Positions 1-8,059 are shown, counted from the stretch's first letter. The stretch: DNA of 36,041 nucleotides from Acidobacteriota bacterium (GCA_025354525.1 JANXMS010000404.1:1-36041); one strand, 5' to 3'. Made by a program: numbers and translations. The notes: generated from the sequence alone by a model not told the origin.

Positions 1-609
1 AATGTCGGAGAAGCGCCCGGGCGGGTTTGGCCACCAGGTTCCAGGACGTGCGGCTTGCCAAGAATGGCTAGAACGTGTGGAATGTATGCGGCGGACCAGC
101 TCGCGACTTAATGGGGCGAACTTGCGAGCCCTTAAGCGCGACGCTCATCCGGTATGCTCTTCAGGCGGCTTTAACCGTGCCCTGCGGCTTTCAGTCGCAA
201 CTTAACTTGAAGCGGTGAGCATGGGCAGAATCTAGTTGAAGGAGGAAGGTCAACCGGGTCCGGTGAGGGCAACCGTACTGAAGCGCAAGGTGTAGCCGCG
301 AGGTGAGGCTGAAAGAAGCGCGTAGCAAACTGTCGACCGTATGGCAGTGAGGTCGGCTGGCCAACAACAGCGAAGCCCAAAACTCATCAAGACGCACTAG
401 GTAAAGCCAAGCCGAGAGGCAAGGAGCAGTCAGCAGAAGCCGTAGTAGCGAAGCAGGCCGGTAACGCGGCTGGAGCGAAGGGCTGAAAAGCCAGAGAAAT
501 AACTGAGATCCGGCGAAATATTTAAAATTCGAATCCAGGGCGCAACAACAACGGTAGCTAACCCAGCGGAGAAACAAGTCAGATATTGCGGACTTTCAGA
601 AAGAGAGCG

Positions 610-964
610 ATGTGCGAGACATTAAGGGAAGAGGCCGTGCGGGAAGAGAACGTCCGTACAGCATGGGAGACGGTTGGGACCGCATGATGCGAGGTTGGTG
701 GAGATAGTACCGGCTGACCAAGGATCGCAGGCCGATCTTCGAACTGGAGCCTCGGATACGTCGGCATATCCGGAAATGTTCCTGGCAACGGCGGCATCCA
801 CCCCGAGGCTGGCAACGGGCGATGAGGCAACTGGGAGTGCCTCCCAAGACGCTGAAGATCGCGCACAGTCTTCGAGACGCGATGGCACCTTGAATCCTGT
901 TTTGAGAAAGGCTCCGCTCAGCCGGCACGGCTTACTCATGCCATCCGAACTCGCGGTGACTTAA
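610..964 (+). pseudogene. Group II intron reverse transcriptase/maturase remnant
   Basis: Three pieces of one protein are seen in three frames. From ATG 610, about 25 codons (MCETLREEAVREENVRTAWE) resemble the N-terminus of intron-encoded proteins and stop at 685. Frame 684-890 then reads GWWR-stop-YRLTKDRRPIFELEPRIRR followed by HIRKCSW and a basic stretch, the usual maturase-domain C-terminal pattern (a W/YFRL motif, then IRRxIR). After a frameshift near 890 the frame ending at the 962-964 stop gives LSRHGLLMPSELAVT, the typical C-terminal tail. The whole RT palm with its YADD motif is missing, so an internal deletion of roughly 300 codons lies near 685-700. The stop sits 15 nt before domain V. 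Confidence 0.82.
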
Positions 965-979
965 CGTTTGCCGGATTCA

Positions 980-1056
980 ACCGCCGGATGCGGAAGACCG
1001 CATGTCCCGTGGTGTGGGAGGGTGGCCGGGCCAAAATCCCGGTCACTCCACCCGAT
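980..1056 (+). ncRNA. Group II intron domains V and VI
   Basis: Domain V is 980-1013, exactly 34 nt: ACCGCCGGA pairs with TCCCGTGGT around an ATGCGG/CCGCAT upper stem. One C-C mismatch (985 with 1008) breaks the lower stem, consistent with decay. Domain VI is 1014-1056, with GTGGCCGGG/CCCGGTCAC as its main stem and an A in TCCACC as the likely branch point. The end CCCGAT fits the conserved AY 3' terminus of group II introns. Confidence 0.8.
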
Positions 1057-1057
1057 T

Positions 1058-1279
1058 TTAACTGGCCTTCTTGACGATGGGAGCTTTCTTGAGACTGGAG
1101 GGGTCAAGGATGCCGCGCATGCGGGACACCAGCGACTTGCCGAGGCTAATTTCGGCGGGCTTGGCTTTGTGGCCAGGCATTTTAGGGTCAATGAACTCAC
1201 GGCGGAAGAGTTGATCGGAAGTTAGAGCGATCAACAACTGGAGTTCTTCGGTAGTGAGTTGGATGTTAGTACTGGTCAT
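1058..1279 (-). CDS. Small hypothetical protein (73 aa)
   Basis: This is a 73-residue protein of unrecognised family with a lysine-rich C-terminus ending KKAPIVKKAS and no membrane segment or signal peptide. Its ATG overlaps the stop of the upstream gene as ATGA (1276-1279), so the two are probably translationally coupled. Its TAA stop lies immediately against the 3' end of the group II intron remnant, so the intron may have cut off a longer ancestral C-terminus or simply landed at the stop. The coupling supports it as a real gene; the function is unknown. Confidence 0.6.
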   Translation of the reverse strand: MTSTNIQLTTEELQLLIALTSDQLFRREFIDPKMPGHKAKPAEISLGKSLVSRMRGILDPSSLKKAPIVKKAS

Positions 1280-1581
1280 GAGGGAGTTCGGTTAGCCTTT
1301 ATCAATTGATAGCGCGAGTCACGGAAGATCATTTGCCGGACCTGATCGCTTAGTTCCTGCCACTCTCGGATGAAGTAGCCGGCTTCGCGTCGGGCGAGAA
1401 CGGTGGTGCGATGCTCGTCGAGCAAAGCGAGGACGGCGAGTGTGTCGGCCTGTTTGGGACCGAATTGTCGCGCAGCAACAGTCTGAAACGCGAGCGAGAC
1501 GCGATCAAACTCCGCTTCGACTTGGAGAATGATCTGCTGAGCCCACTCGATTTGATTGGGCGTTCCGGTAAGTTCATCCAT
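1276..1581 (-). CDS. Hypothetical protein (101 aa)
   Basis: The reading frame is open from 1725, but the composition becomes protein-like only from the ATG at 1579-1581 (MDELTGTPNQIEWAQQII), which gives 101 residues and has a weak purine-rich stretch (AGAGAG) upstream. The protein is soluble and helix-rich, with a conserved-looking end (REWQELSDQVRQMIF then a basic tail). I recognise no named domain. The 4-nt ATGA overlap with the following 73-aa gene points to a two-gene unit. A longer form starting at 1725 (149 aa) cannot be excluded. Confidence 0.55.
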   Translation of the reverse strand: MDELTGTPNQIEWAQQIILQVEAEFDRVSLAFQTVAARQFGPKQADTLAVLALLDEHRTTVLARREAGYFIREWQELSDQVRQMIFRDSRYQLIKANRTPS

Positions 1582-1925
1582 CACTCTCTGCGGGGAACTC
1601 TCGGCAGAGGTAACGCGGGATTCGGTTATGGCGGCCTCCTCTGGAACGTCCGGACGAGCCAATCTTAAGTTCGGATGAGACCACCCGACCCTTACTATGA
1701 TGAGTGATTGTACCGCAGTTGTCAAGCGCCCTGGGTCGCGGCTCCAAATAACCAGGACGGTGCGAGGTGGACGGGAGCCGACTGACTTAGTACGGGTAAC
1801 AACTTAATGATAGCGGTCGCCAGCTTACACGTTCCCTAAGTTGATCGATCATTAAGATCGGTGACAGAATGCTGTTCGGCCAGATCGCAGACTTGATCGT
1901 TCGACTGAGGAGAACGGAGAACATC
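1582..1925. other. Intergenic region, no gene seen
   Basis: No convincing coding sequence is visible between the small-protein pair and the end of the winged-helix/PD40 gene. It contains a perfect 9-bp inverted repeat, CTTAATGAT (1803-1811) and ATCATTAAG (1848-1856), 36 bp apart and lacking a T-run, so its role is unclear. It may hold the promoter of the small-protein pair. Confidence 0.4.
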
Positions 1926-4142
1926 CTACTGGTGAGGCTGAGTCGGCGACCGCAGGGCGGCTTCCCAGTTCTGGACGACGACGATCGACGGGCCTTCGAT
2001 AACGGTATTCACGATGGGGATGGCAAAACGCTGGCCGTCGGGGGAGACGTCGAAGCCGACGACGGAGTGGGCGGCGGCGAAGGCGGCGGGGCTGATTGCA
2101 AAGAGGGGCTGGGAAGGGCCGAACTTGGGAACGGGCCCCAGGGTGACGGCAATGGCTTGGATGCGGCCATCGAAACCGAGATAGAAGAGCTCGCGACCGT
2201 CTCGACGCCAGCGGACGGCGCGGGCACCCCGGTCGGAGGCGCGATGGCGGGGGCCGACCAAGCGGGGGGATTCGGCGGCTTGAAACGCTTGCAGATAGAG
2301 TTCAGAGCGGCCGGATTCGTTCGACGTGAAGGCGAGCCATTTTGCATCGGGCGAGAATACGGCGTTGGCTTCGTGGAAACGAGTGGCCAGCAGAGGGAAG
2401 ATTTTGCCATTTTGTTGGAGATCGGCCAGCAAGACATCGCCTTGTGTTTCGTTCGCAAAACGAGGAATGCCGGTGTTGGCAAAGGCGATGTAGCGACCGT
2501 CCGGGGACCAGTCCGTCGGCGTTTGAAAGCCGCCGGAGGGGAGGAGTTCGGTGGGCTCCGATTCCGTTATGCCGCGAACAGCGAGACGGGGCGGCAGGCC
2601 ATCGAATGCATACAAATGAGCGATCCGCTTGCTGTCCGGCGACCAAACCGGGGCATCGCGCACCCCAGGGGCGAGGGTAATCTGGCGGCCGGTATTGGAC
2701 TTGGTATCGTAAATCCAAAGGTCCTGCGCGGCGCGCTCGACGTCAAAGACGGCGAGCGAAAACGACTTGCCATCCGGGGAGAGGCGTCCGGATTTTACGG
2801 AAGCGTCGGCGGGGCCGATGGGAAAAAGCGGGCGGCCTTGGCGATCGACCCAAGTGAGTTGCGAGCGTGCGGCGAGGCGGACATAGGCGAGTGTCCCTTG
2901 GTCAGAGACGGAGAAATCGGCGGCACCGGAGGGGAGAAAGGAGTAGACCTTGCTCGCGATGGCGACGGCTTCGCCGGAGAGGCGGAGGGAGCGCGGATCA
3001 AAGGGATGGGCGAGGAGGGTGCCGGCGCGGACATAGAGGAGATAGCCGGTTTGCGGGGAGAGGCTGGAGGCGGTGTAGGCGACGCGAGAATCGGATTCGA
3101 ACAACCGGGTCGGCGTGCCACCGGCGAGGGGGCGGACCATGGCGCGATGTCGACTGACGTTCGGATCCCATTTGGCGTAGAGAATGTTTTCGCCTCCCGG
3201 CAGAATTTGAGGCCAAGGGAGCGCGTCTTTGGAGAGTTCAGGGGTGCCGCCAGAGGGCGAGCCGAAGTAGCTGCCATGGTTGGTGGACAGGATGAGTCGG
3301 TCGGGCCGGAGCCAGGCGCCGGAGAAGAGGTACGGCGGAGCTTCGCCGAGCGTGATCTGGGGAGAGTTGTCGAGTGCGATGCGGCGGAGTTGGCCCTGAA
3401 CGGTAGCGAAGAGAGAGCGGCCATCGGGGGGCCAGAAAACGGTGTGGGTGCCGACGGTTTCTGGGAGCAGGCGGGGTTCGAGCCCGTTGAGGTCGCGTAC
3501 AAAAAGGCTCGAAGCGCCGGAGGAGTCGGCGGCCGCGAAGGCGAGACGGGTGCCGTCTGGCGAGAGAGCAAAGGTTTGGCGGCTTACCCCGCTTTCGAAA
3601 TTGAACCCGGCCGGGGGGAAGACGGCGAAGCGGGCGGGTTGGAGGGGGGTGGAGGAGGCAGGTTGGCGGCGGCCGAGGAGGAACCCAACGAAGACAGCCA
3701 CGACCAGAGCGGCGGCGGCGAGGGCGACCAATTGGAGTGAAAGGCGGCGAGGGAGGAACCGGGAGAGGGTGGTGGTGAAAACGAGAACCGGCTTGGGGGG
3801 TGCGGAGGGAACGAGAGGAGCGATGAAGCGGTAACCGCGACCGGGCAAAGTTTCGATGTAGCGGGGCTCATCGGCAGAGTCAGAGAGGGCTTGGCGAAGT
3901 TTGTTTACGGCGGCGTTGAGGCCTTGGTCGAAATCGACGTGGGTGGAGTCGGCCCAGAGTTGGCGTTGGAGGGATTCGCGGCTGACGACTTCGCCGGGTT
4001 GCCGGAGCAGGGCGGAGAGGATTTGGAGGGGCTGTCCGGCGAGTCGAATCCGGTGGCCGTGCTTGCGGAGTTCACCAGCAGCGGCGTTGAATTCGTAGGG
4101 TCCGAATGCAAGACGAGGGGGGGGCTCGGGAAGCGGACGCAT
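1926..4142 (-). CDS. CadC-like winged-helix protein with TolB/PD40 propeller
   Basis: A 738-residue membrane-anchored regulator. Residues about 12-108 form an OmpR/PhoB-type winged-helix DNA-binding domain (GYRF at 103-106 is the typical wing end). A proline-rich linker leads to one transmembrane helix at about 136-157, so the DNA-binding domain is cytoplasmic and the rest periplasmic. The remainder carries repeated PD40/TolB-type blades with SPDG motifs (FALSPDGTRLAF, RLSPDGKSF, WSPDGRYIAF, FSPDAKWLAF). This architecture is very common in Acidobacteriota; ligands are unknown. It is divergent from the ScyD-like gene, with 124 bp between their starts, so it might regulate that gene. Start chosen at ATG 4140-4142, just before the winged-helix domain. 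Confidence 0.88.
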   Translation of the reverse strand: MRPLPEPPPRLAFGPYEFNAAAGELRKHGHRIRLAGQPLQILSALLRQPGEVVSRESLQRQLWADSTHVDFDQGLNAAVNKLRQALSDSADEPRYIETLPGRGYRFIAPLVPSAPPKPVLVFTTTLSRFLPRRLSLQLVALAAAALVVAVFVGFLLGRRQPASSTPLQPARFAVFPPAGFNFESGVSRQTFALSPDGTRLAFAAADSSGASSLFVRDLNGLEPRLLPETVGTHTVFWPPDGRSLFATVQGQLRRIALDNSPQITLGEAPPYLFSGAWLRPDRLILSTNHGSYFGSPSGGTPELSKDALPWPQILPGGENILYAKWDPNVSRHRAMVRPLAGGTPTRLFESDSRVAYTASSLSPQTGYLLYVRAGTLLAHPFDPRSLRLSGEAVAIASKVYSFLPSGAADFSVSDQGTLAYVRLAARSQLTWVDRQGRPLFPIGPADASVKSGRLSPDGKSFSLAVFDVERAAQDLWIYDTKSNTGRQITLAPGVRDAPVWSPDSKRIAHLYAFDGLPPRLAVRGITESEPTELLPSGGFQTPTDWSPDGRYIAFANTGIPRFANETQGDVLLADLQQNGKIFPLLATRFHEANAVFSPDAKWLAFTSNESGRSELYLQAFQAAESPRLVGPRHRASDRGARAVRWRRDGRELFYLGFDGRIQAIAVTLGPVPKFGPSQPLFAISPAAFAAAHSVVGFDVSPDGQRFAIPIVNTVIEGPSIVVVQNWEAALRSPTQPHQ

Positions 4143-4266
4143 AGCTGGGATGTTACCAGAAATGAGTGAGGCCGGTAACTCCCTTTATTTCAACTATTTG
4201 GGCGATGAGACGGAAAATAGGCGATTTGCAGGAGTCAACCTCGAAAGTTTTCACTAGACTGCGGCA

Positions 4267-5397
4267 ATGTTGACCAAATCCATCTTTACGATTTTGCTGG
4301 TGACGGCACCGGTCTGGTGCCAGCCTCAAGTAATTGCGACCGGACTGCCTGGAGCGCAGAAGTTGATCCTTACTGGGCGAGGTAACTTTCTGGTTTCGGA
4401 GCCGGCACCGGTGCCGAACTCGGGCAGGGTTTCGTTCGTGACGCGAACCGGAACGAGGCGGAGTTTAATTGAAGGTTTGCCTTCCGGAATTGACGTGACC
4501 TTGGCCGGAGCAAGCGGCCCGAGTGCGATGGCGTTGCGGGATCGGACGCTCTACCTGTTGATCGGAGCGGGCGATTCCGAACGCAGCGGACCGCCTCCGA
4601 CATCAATGCTAAATCCGGCGGGCGTGACTTCGCCACTGTTCTGTTCGATTTTGGAACTTCGGTTCAGCCAGGATATCGACACGTTGGCCGGCACGTTTCG
4701 GCTGACGATGCCGCAGCAGCAGGCGATGGCCGATGGCGCTGAGGTGACGCTAAGCGACGGCAGCGGTGGGACGGCGCAGGCATCGGTATTGACGCGGTTC
4801 CCGATCGTGGAACCGGCACCGGGGGCGTTGTACAAGTTTTCGAACCCGTGGGGATTGGCGCTGACGGCGGACGGCAAGACGCTTTACGCCATGGATGCGT
4901 CGGTAAACTCGGTGGCGAAGGTGGATACGGCGACGGGCAAATGGCGGCGGTTCGTGCGTTTCCCGGGGGTGCCGAACGGGACGCCGGTCGGGCCTCCCGT
5001 GGTCGATGCCGTGCCGACCAGCATCCGCCTTTATGGGGACCAGCTTCTTGTGAGTTTCTTGACGGGATTTCCGTTTGTGCCGGGGAATGCGCGTGTGCTG
5101 GCGGTGAACCCGGAGCCGGGGACGACGGAGCCGTTTATCTTCGGCTTGACGTCGGCGATAGACGTGTTTTGGCGGGAGATGCCGACGGGCTTGTCGGAGT
5201 TTTACGTGATCGAGTTTAGCGCCAACCAATCGGCGAATCCGGCGCCTCCGGGGCGGCTCTTGCGCTTTGACCAGACGGGAATGCAGGTGGTGGCGGCACC
5301 GTTGATCACACCGGTGAGCATGGCGTATGACGCGGCGACGAAGGAGCTATTCGTGCTCGAATTACGCGGGCAGATTTTGCGGCTGCAACTGCCGTAA
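4267..5397 (+). CDS. ScyD/ScyE family secreted beta-propeller protein
   Basis: A 376-residue protein with an N-terminal signal peptide (hydrophobic stretch about 4-16, likely cleavage near the Q of WCQPQ). The body resembles the ScyD/ScyE family of exported propeller proteins, named from the cyanobacterial scytonemin cluster: the GLPGAQKL opening, NPWGLALTADGKTLYAMDAS, and a C-terminal PPGRLLRFDQTG block are typical NHL/SMP30-like blades. No catalytic residues can be assigned, and no scytonemin genes are nearby, so the name indicates family only. It is divergently oriented from the winged-helix regulator. A degenerate copy of its own 3' part follows directly downstream. Confidence 0.75.
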   Translation: MLTKSIFTILLVTAPVWCQPQVIATGLPGAQKLILTGRGNFLVSEPAPVPNSGRVSFVTRTGTRRSLIEGLPSGIDVTLAGASGPSAMALRDRTLYLLIGAGDSERSGPPPTSMLNPAGVTSPLFCSILELRFSQDIDTLAGTFRLTMPQQQAMADGAEVTLSDGSGGTAQASVLTRFPIVEPAPGALYKFSNPWGLALTADGKTLYAMDASVNSVAKVDTATGKWRRFVRFPGVPNGTPVGPPVVDAVPTSIRLYGDQLLVSFLTGFPFVPGNARVLAVNPEPGTTEPFIFGLTSAIDVFWREMPTGLSEFYVIEFSANQSANPAPPGRLLRFDQTGMQVVAAPLITPVSMAYDAATKELFVLELRGQILRLQLP

Positions 5398-5403
5398 GGG
5401 CTT

Positions 5404-5468
5404 ATGCCGGTTTGTCGGAGTTTTACGGGATCGAGTTGCTTCCGAGGCGGCTAGTTCGCTTCAACGTC
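5404..5468 (+). repeat. Degenerate copy of the ScyD-like gene 3' part
   Basis: Six bases after the ScyD-like stop the sequence repeats part of that gene. TTGTCGGAGTTTTACG plus GATCGAGTT (5412-5437) matches 5191-5216 with one mismatch. After a deletion of about 28 bases, TCCGAGGCGGCT then TTCGCTT matches the gene's TCCGGGGCGGCT and TGCGCTT near 5247-5270. The right edge is uncertain because from 5451 the minus-strand Kelch remnant can be read. Confidence 0.75.
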
Positions 5469-6443
5469 GTCAAGGAGGATGGCCGCGATGGCGGTGCGGG
5501 CGGCGGTAAGCGGCCCCGCGTTTAACACCTGATTCTCGGCCGGATCAACGAGTTCTGTCGTGGCGAGAGGAACGCCGGTGGCTCAGCCGCCTGGGAGGAG
5601 GACCGTGCCGTTGCAATTGAAGAGTAGGTTGGCGTGGCCCTGCCGCGGTTGTTTCAAGGTGGCCGAGAGCGTTCTGAAGGTGGCCGACTCTGGATCGAAG
5701 ACCTCGAGCGTGTTGAGGTCAGCCGCGCCGGAGGAGCCACCGGCGAGCAGAACGCGGCCGTCGAGGAGCCGAGTGGCCGAGTGGGTGGCGCGGGGCCCAG
5801 TGAGCGCCGGGCCGGCCTGTACGGTGTCGGTGGCGGGATCAAAGATTTCGGTGGAACTGAGGCGAGAAGGGTGAGGGTGAAGTTTTCGCGGCGGAAGAGC
5901 AGGATCGCCGGCAGGGTGGCTATTCCAGTGGAGTTGGCGTCGAAAGTTTCGAGCACTGTGGAGCCGCCTCCGGCGATCAGAACCCGGCCATCGGGCAGGC
6001 GGAGCGCGACCGTGCCGCCGATGCGTTCGACGAGGCTATCGATGGGCGTCCAACAGTCCGACGAGGGTTTCGTACAAGGCGATGCCTATAGCACGTCTTG
6101 ACCTAACAGAGGGCAAATTCGCGACGTCTGAAGAGATCCGGAGCAATGTCGGGAGAGAGGAAGCGGGAGAGAGAATCGTCGAGATCGACGACAAGCGCAT
6201 GCATTGACGGGGCCTGTAGTTCGGGTTTACAGAACGCCTCCATTAAGGCGGGTATCGCTCTAGCGCCTTGCCCCCGGCGACGAGAAGAGTTCCACGTTGT
6301 CGAGCGGATCAGGACCGAGGCCGCCGATGACGAGAGGCTTCCGAGCGGGGTTGCGTGAGGAGAGCCGTGCCGCGGCAGGTCCAATCTTGCGCTTGCGCCA
6401 AAGCAGTGAATAAGAGGAGCGGAATGGTGGAGTTTCGCCGCAT
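5451..6443 (-). pseudogene. Kelch-repeat secreted protein, degraded
   Basis: On the minus strand a Kelch-type (galactose-oxidase-like) propeller protein can be read across several frames. It starts at ATG 6441-6443, 11 bases after the tetR stop, with a signal peptide (MRRNSTIPLLLFTALAQA). The frame then shifts to VIGGLGPDPLDNVELFSSPG. Further on come DGRVLIAGGGSTVLETFD, a frameshift near 5870, then STEIFDPATDTVQAGPAL, DGRVLLAGGSSGAADLNTLE, GTVLLPGG followed by an in-frame TGA, and ATTELVDPAENQVLNAG up to a TAG at 5451-5453. The D-G-R-V-L-x-A-G-G and E-x-F-D-P motifs are diagnostic Kelch signatures. At least two frameshifts and two internal stops make it a pseudogene. It was probably cotranscribed with tetR. 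Confidence 0.8.
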
Positions 6444-6454
6444 GAAACGCGGAA

Positions 6455-7075
6455 TTATTTGCGGCGTCGGGATGGAGTGGTGGACGGCGAGGCGATTCCC
6501 TTCCAGATCAGTCCGACGACTTCGCGAGCGAAATCGGGCGGGACGGTGGAGGTGGCCAAGTAGCGAGCGTAGAAGGCGCCGACGAGCATGTTCACGGCGC
6601 AATCGAGGTTGACCGCTGGACGGAGTTCTTTCCGTTTTTTGGCGCGGAGTAGGATGGCGTGGAGCATTCCCCGGCGGGTGGCGACGAGGCGCGCGCGGAA
6701 GAGGGCAAGCAGTTCCGGAGTATGAGCTTCTTCGGCCAGAACCGTGCCGATGAGCGACATTCCGTTCGGCCGGAGCAGCGAAGTGGAGAAGTTTTCCAGG
6801 GTGCGCGTGAGGTCGCCGACGGTCGAGCCGGTATCGACGGGAGGCTCAGCGAATTGAAGCGTGTTGAGGGCGGCGGTGGCGAGGTCGGCTTTGGAGGACC
6901 AGCGGCGGTAGATGGTGGGTTTGCTTGTCCCCGATTCGGCGGCGACGGCGTCGAGAGACATGCGAGAGTAGCCTTGTTCGGCGAGGAGGCGGAGGGCGGC
7001 TTGGAGAATACGAACTTCCGTTTCGGCGTCGCGAGGGCGACCGGGGGCGCGGGTGGGAGCGATTATTGAATCCAA
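6455..7075 (-). CDS. TetR/AcrR family transcriptional regulator
   Basis: A 206-residue TetR-type repressor. Residues about 20-66 hold the TetR_N helix-turn-helix: ILQAALRLLAEQGYSRMSLD, then AESGTSKPTIYRRWSSKADL, with YRRW as the recognition-helix end. The C-terminal ligand domain is helical; its ligand is unknown. The start is a TTG at 7073-7075, since no ATG lies between there and the HTH. It diverges from the NADPH:F420-reductase-like pseudogene; a 17-bp palindrome between them is the likely operator for both. The Kelch pseudogene follows directly downstream. The frame is intact although both neighbours are broken. Confidence 0.9.
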   Translation of the reverse strand: MDSIIAPTRAPGRPRDAETEVRILQAALRLLAEQGYSRMSLDAVAAESGTSKPTIYRRWSSKADLATAALNTLQFAEPPVDTGSTVGDLTRTLENFSTSLLRPNGMSLIGTVLAEEAHTPELLALFRARLVATRRGMLHAILLRAKKRKELRPAVNLDCAVNMLVGAFYARYLATSTVPPDFAREVVGLIWKGIASPSTTPSRRRK

Positions 7076-7084
7076 GGTTCAATC

Positions 7085-7112
7085 TTGACAATCTGAATGG
7101 ATACGATACAGT
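7085..7112 (+). promoter_or_regulatory. Putative sigma-70 promoter of the divergent target gene
   Basis: A perfect -35 TTGACA (7085-7090) is followed after 16 bp by TACAGT (7107-7112, 4 of 6 consensus bases). The -10 lies inside the palindromic operator, so bound repressor would block it. A Shine-Dalgarno-like GAGAAGGAG follows at 7122-7130, just before the remnant start codon of the reductase-like pseudogene. Confidence 0.6.
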
Positions 7113-7118
7113 ATCGTA
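7102..7118. promoter_or_regulatory. Palindromic TetR operator
   Basis: TACGATACAGTATCGTA is a perfect 8+1+8 palindrome in the divergent promoter region, the usual size and place of a TetR-family operator. It overlaps the plus-strand -10 and lies 26 bp upstream of the tetR start, so autoregulation is likely. An outer 10-bp inverted repeat, CCAAGGTTCA (7072-7081) and TGAACCTTGG (7136-7145), frames the region and overlaps both gene starts. Confidence 0.75.
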
Positions 7119-7134
7119 ATTGAGAAGGAGAAGT

Positions 7135-8059
7135 CTGAACCTTGGGATTATTGTTGGTGGCGCGTTGGGTGCGCGTTGAGTATCAGGTGGTTTTTGCTTA
7201 GCGCCATCCGGGGTCGGCGGAGATGAGAGCGCTGGTGGAGAAGGCGGGTCTGAACGCGCGGGCCGGAATTTCGGAAGAGGCGATGGCGGCAAGCAATGTG
7301 CTGCTGTTGGCGACGCCGTGGCCGGCGACGCAGGCGGTGGTCGGAGGGTTGGGAGCGCTGGACGGAAAAATCCTGGTTGATGCGACGAGTCCAATCCTGC
7401 CCCGGGTGGCGGGTTTGGAGTTCGTGAATACGACGTCCGGAGCCGAGCAGGTGGCCAGATGGGCTTTGGAGGCCCAGGTGGTGAAGGCGTTCCATACGAT
7501 TGGGTTCGACGTGATGGAGAACCCGGCTTTTGATGGCCATTTACCGGCCAACCGTTACCTGTTTCGCTCCTGCGGCCCACCGGGCAGACGCTCCCAGGAT
7601 TTCACACATCTCGGCCATTCTCCCGCATCCGATTCCACCGCGCAAAGTCGTGGTTCATTCCTTGGAATTTATGGCGGGGGAGGCCGGTGTCGGGTCACAA
7701 AACCCGCCAGCACCCCTGGTTTCTCCCGGGAATTTGTGCCATCTTTTGACTCGCCTGAACCAGATTGGCCAGCCGCGGATTGAACTCCATGACCGTCTAA
7801 GCCCAACAAAAACACCCGGCTGGAAAAAACAAAGCACGGACTTCGACATTGGCCGGTAAAGCGTTCAGGCGGCGACATTGTTTTATTTCGGAGACGACAA
7901 GGCAGCTAAGCAGGAGGTGAGGCAGTTAGCCACGGAATTGGGTTTTTCGGTCCGTTGATCCGGGCGCGGGTGCTGGAGCCATTCGCGATGATATGGATCA
8001 CTTTGGCGATGGTCGAGGTCTATGGGAGAGAGCTCGGATTGTCGTTACCGCTTCGGTAG
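7135..8059 (+). pseudogene. NADPH:F420 reductase-like oxidoreductase, disrupted
   Basis: Fragments in several frames reconstruct an NADP-binding protein of the NADPH-dependent F420 reductase type. The 5' part reads NLGIIVGGALGAR, a degraded Rossmann glycine motif whose start codon position now holds CTG (7135). A frameshift and a TAG at 7199 follow, giving EYQVVFA-stop-RHPGSAEM. An intact stretch 7202-7543 includes SNVLLLATPWPATQAVVGGL, KILVDATSP and EAQVVKAFHTIGF, all typical of the family. A 313-bp inverted-repeat element then interrupts it. After the element come FYFGDDKAAKQEVRQLATEL and, after another frameshift, RARVLEPFAMIWITLAMVE and the end at TAG 8057-8059. The divergent TetR was presumably its repressor. 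Confidence 0.82.
7544..7856. mobile_element. Small inverted-repeat element (MITE-like)
   Basis: Terminal inverted repeats CCGGCCAA (7544-7551) and TTGGCCGG (7849-7856) extend to 12 bp when flanking TTTA and TAAA are counted. If a TA target duplication is assumed, as in Tc1/mariner/IS630-type insertion, the element is 313 bp. Removing it with one TA joins the two halves of the oxidoreductase so that reading continues from GHL into KRSGGDIVL before the next frameshift. No transposase frame is recognisable inside, so it would be non-autonomous. The alternative, chance repeats at a deletion/insertion scar, is less likely because the ends coincide with the break in homology. Confidence 0.65.

Larger units (their letters stand above)
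48..1056 (+). mobile_element. Decayed group II intron
   Basis: The 3' end is unmistakable: a 34-nt domain V hairpin, a domain VI hairpin, and a terminal CCCGAT, directly preceded by the end of a reverse transcriptase/maturase reading frame. The 5' boundary is uncertain; a GTGCG at 48, the usual group II 5' start, is the best candidate, and the region from there to about 600 has the purine-rich, stop-filled character of the ribozyme's domain I. At about 1 kb the element is far shorter than the usual 2-2.5 kb ORF-containing intron because most of the reverse transcriptase is deleted. It is presumably immobile. The intron class was not assigned. Confidence 0.8.

Noticed and set aside
2-205. 67-codon frame at the left edge
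   Set aside because: No protein-like features; lies in the presumed 5' ribozyme part of the group II intron.
1869-3740. 623-codon open frame opposite the winged-helix/PD40 gene
   Set aside because: Glycine-, glutamate- and arginine-rich translation without domains; explained by GC-rich codon structure of the real minus-strand gene.
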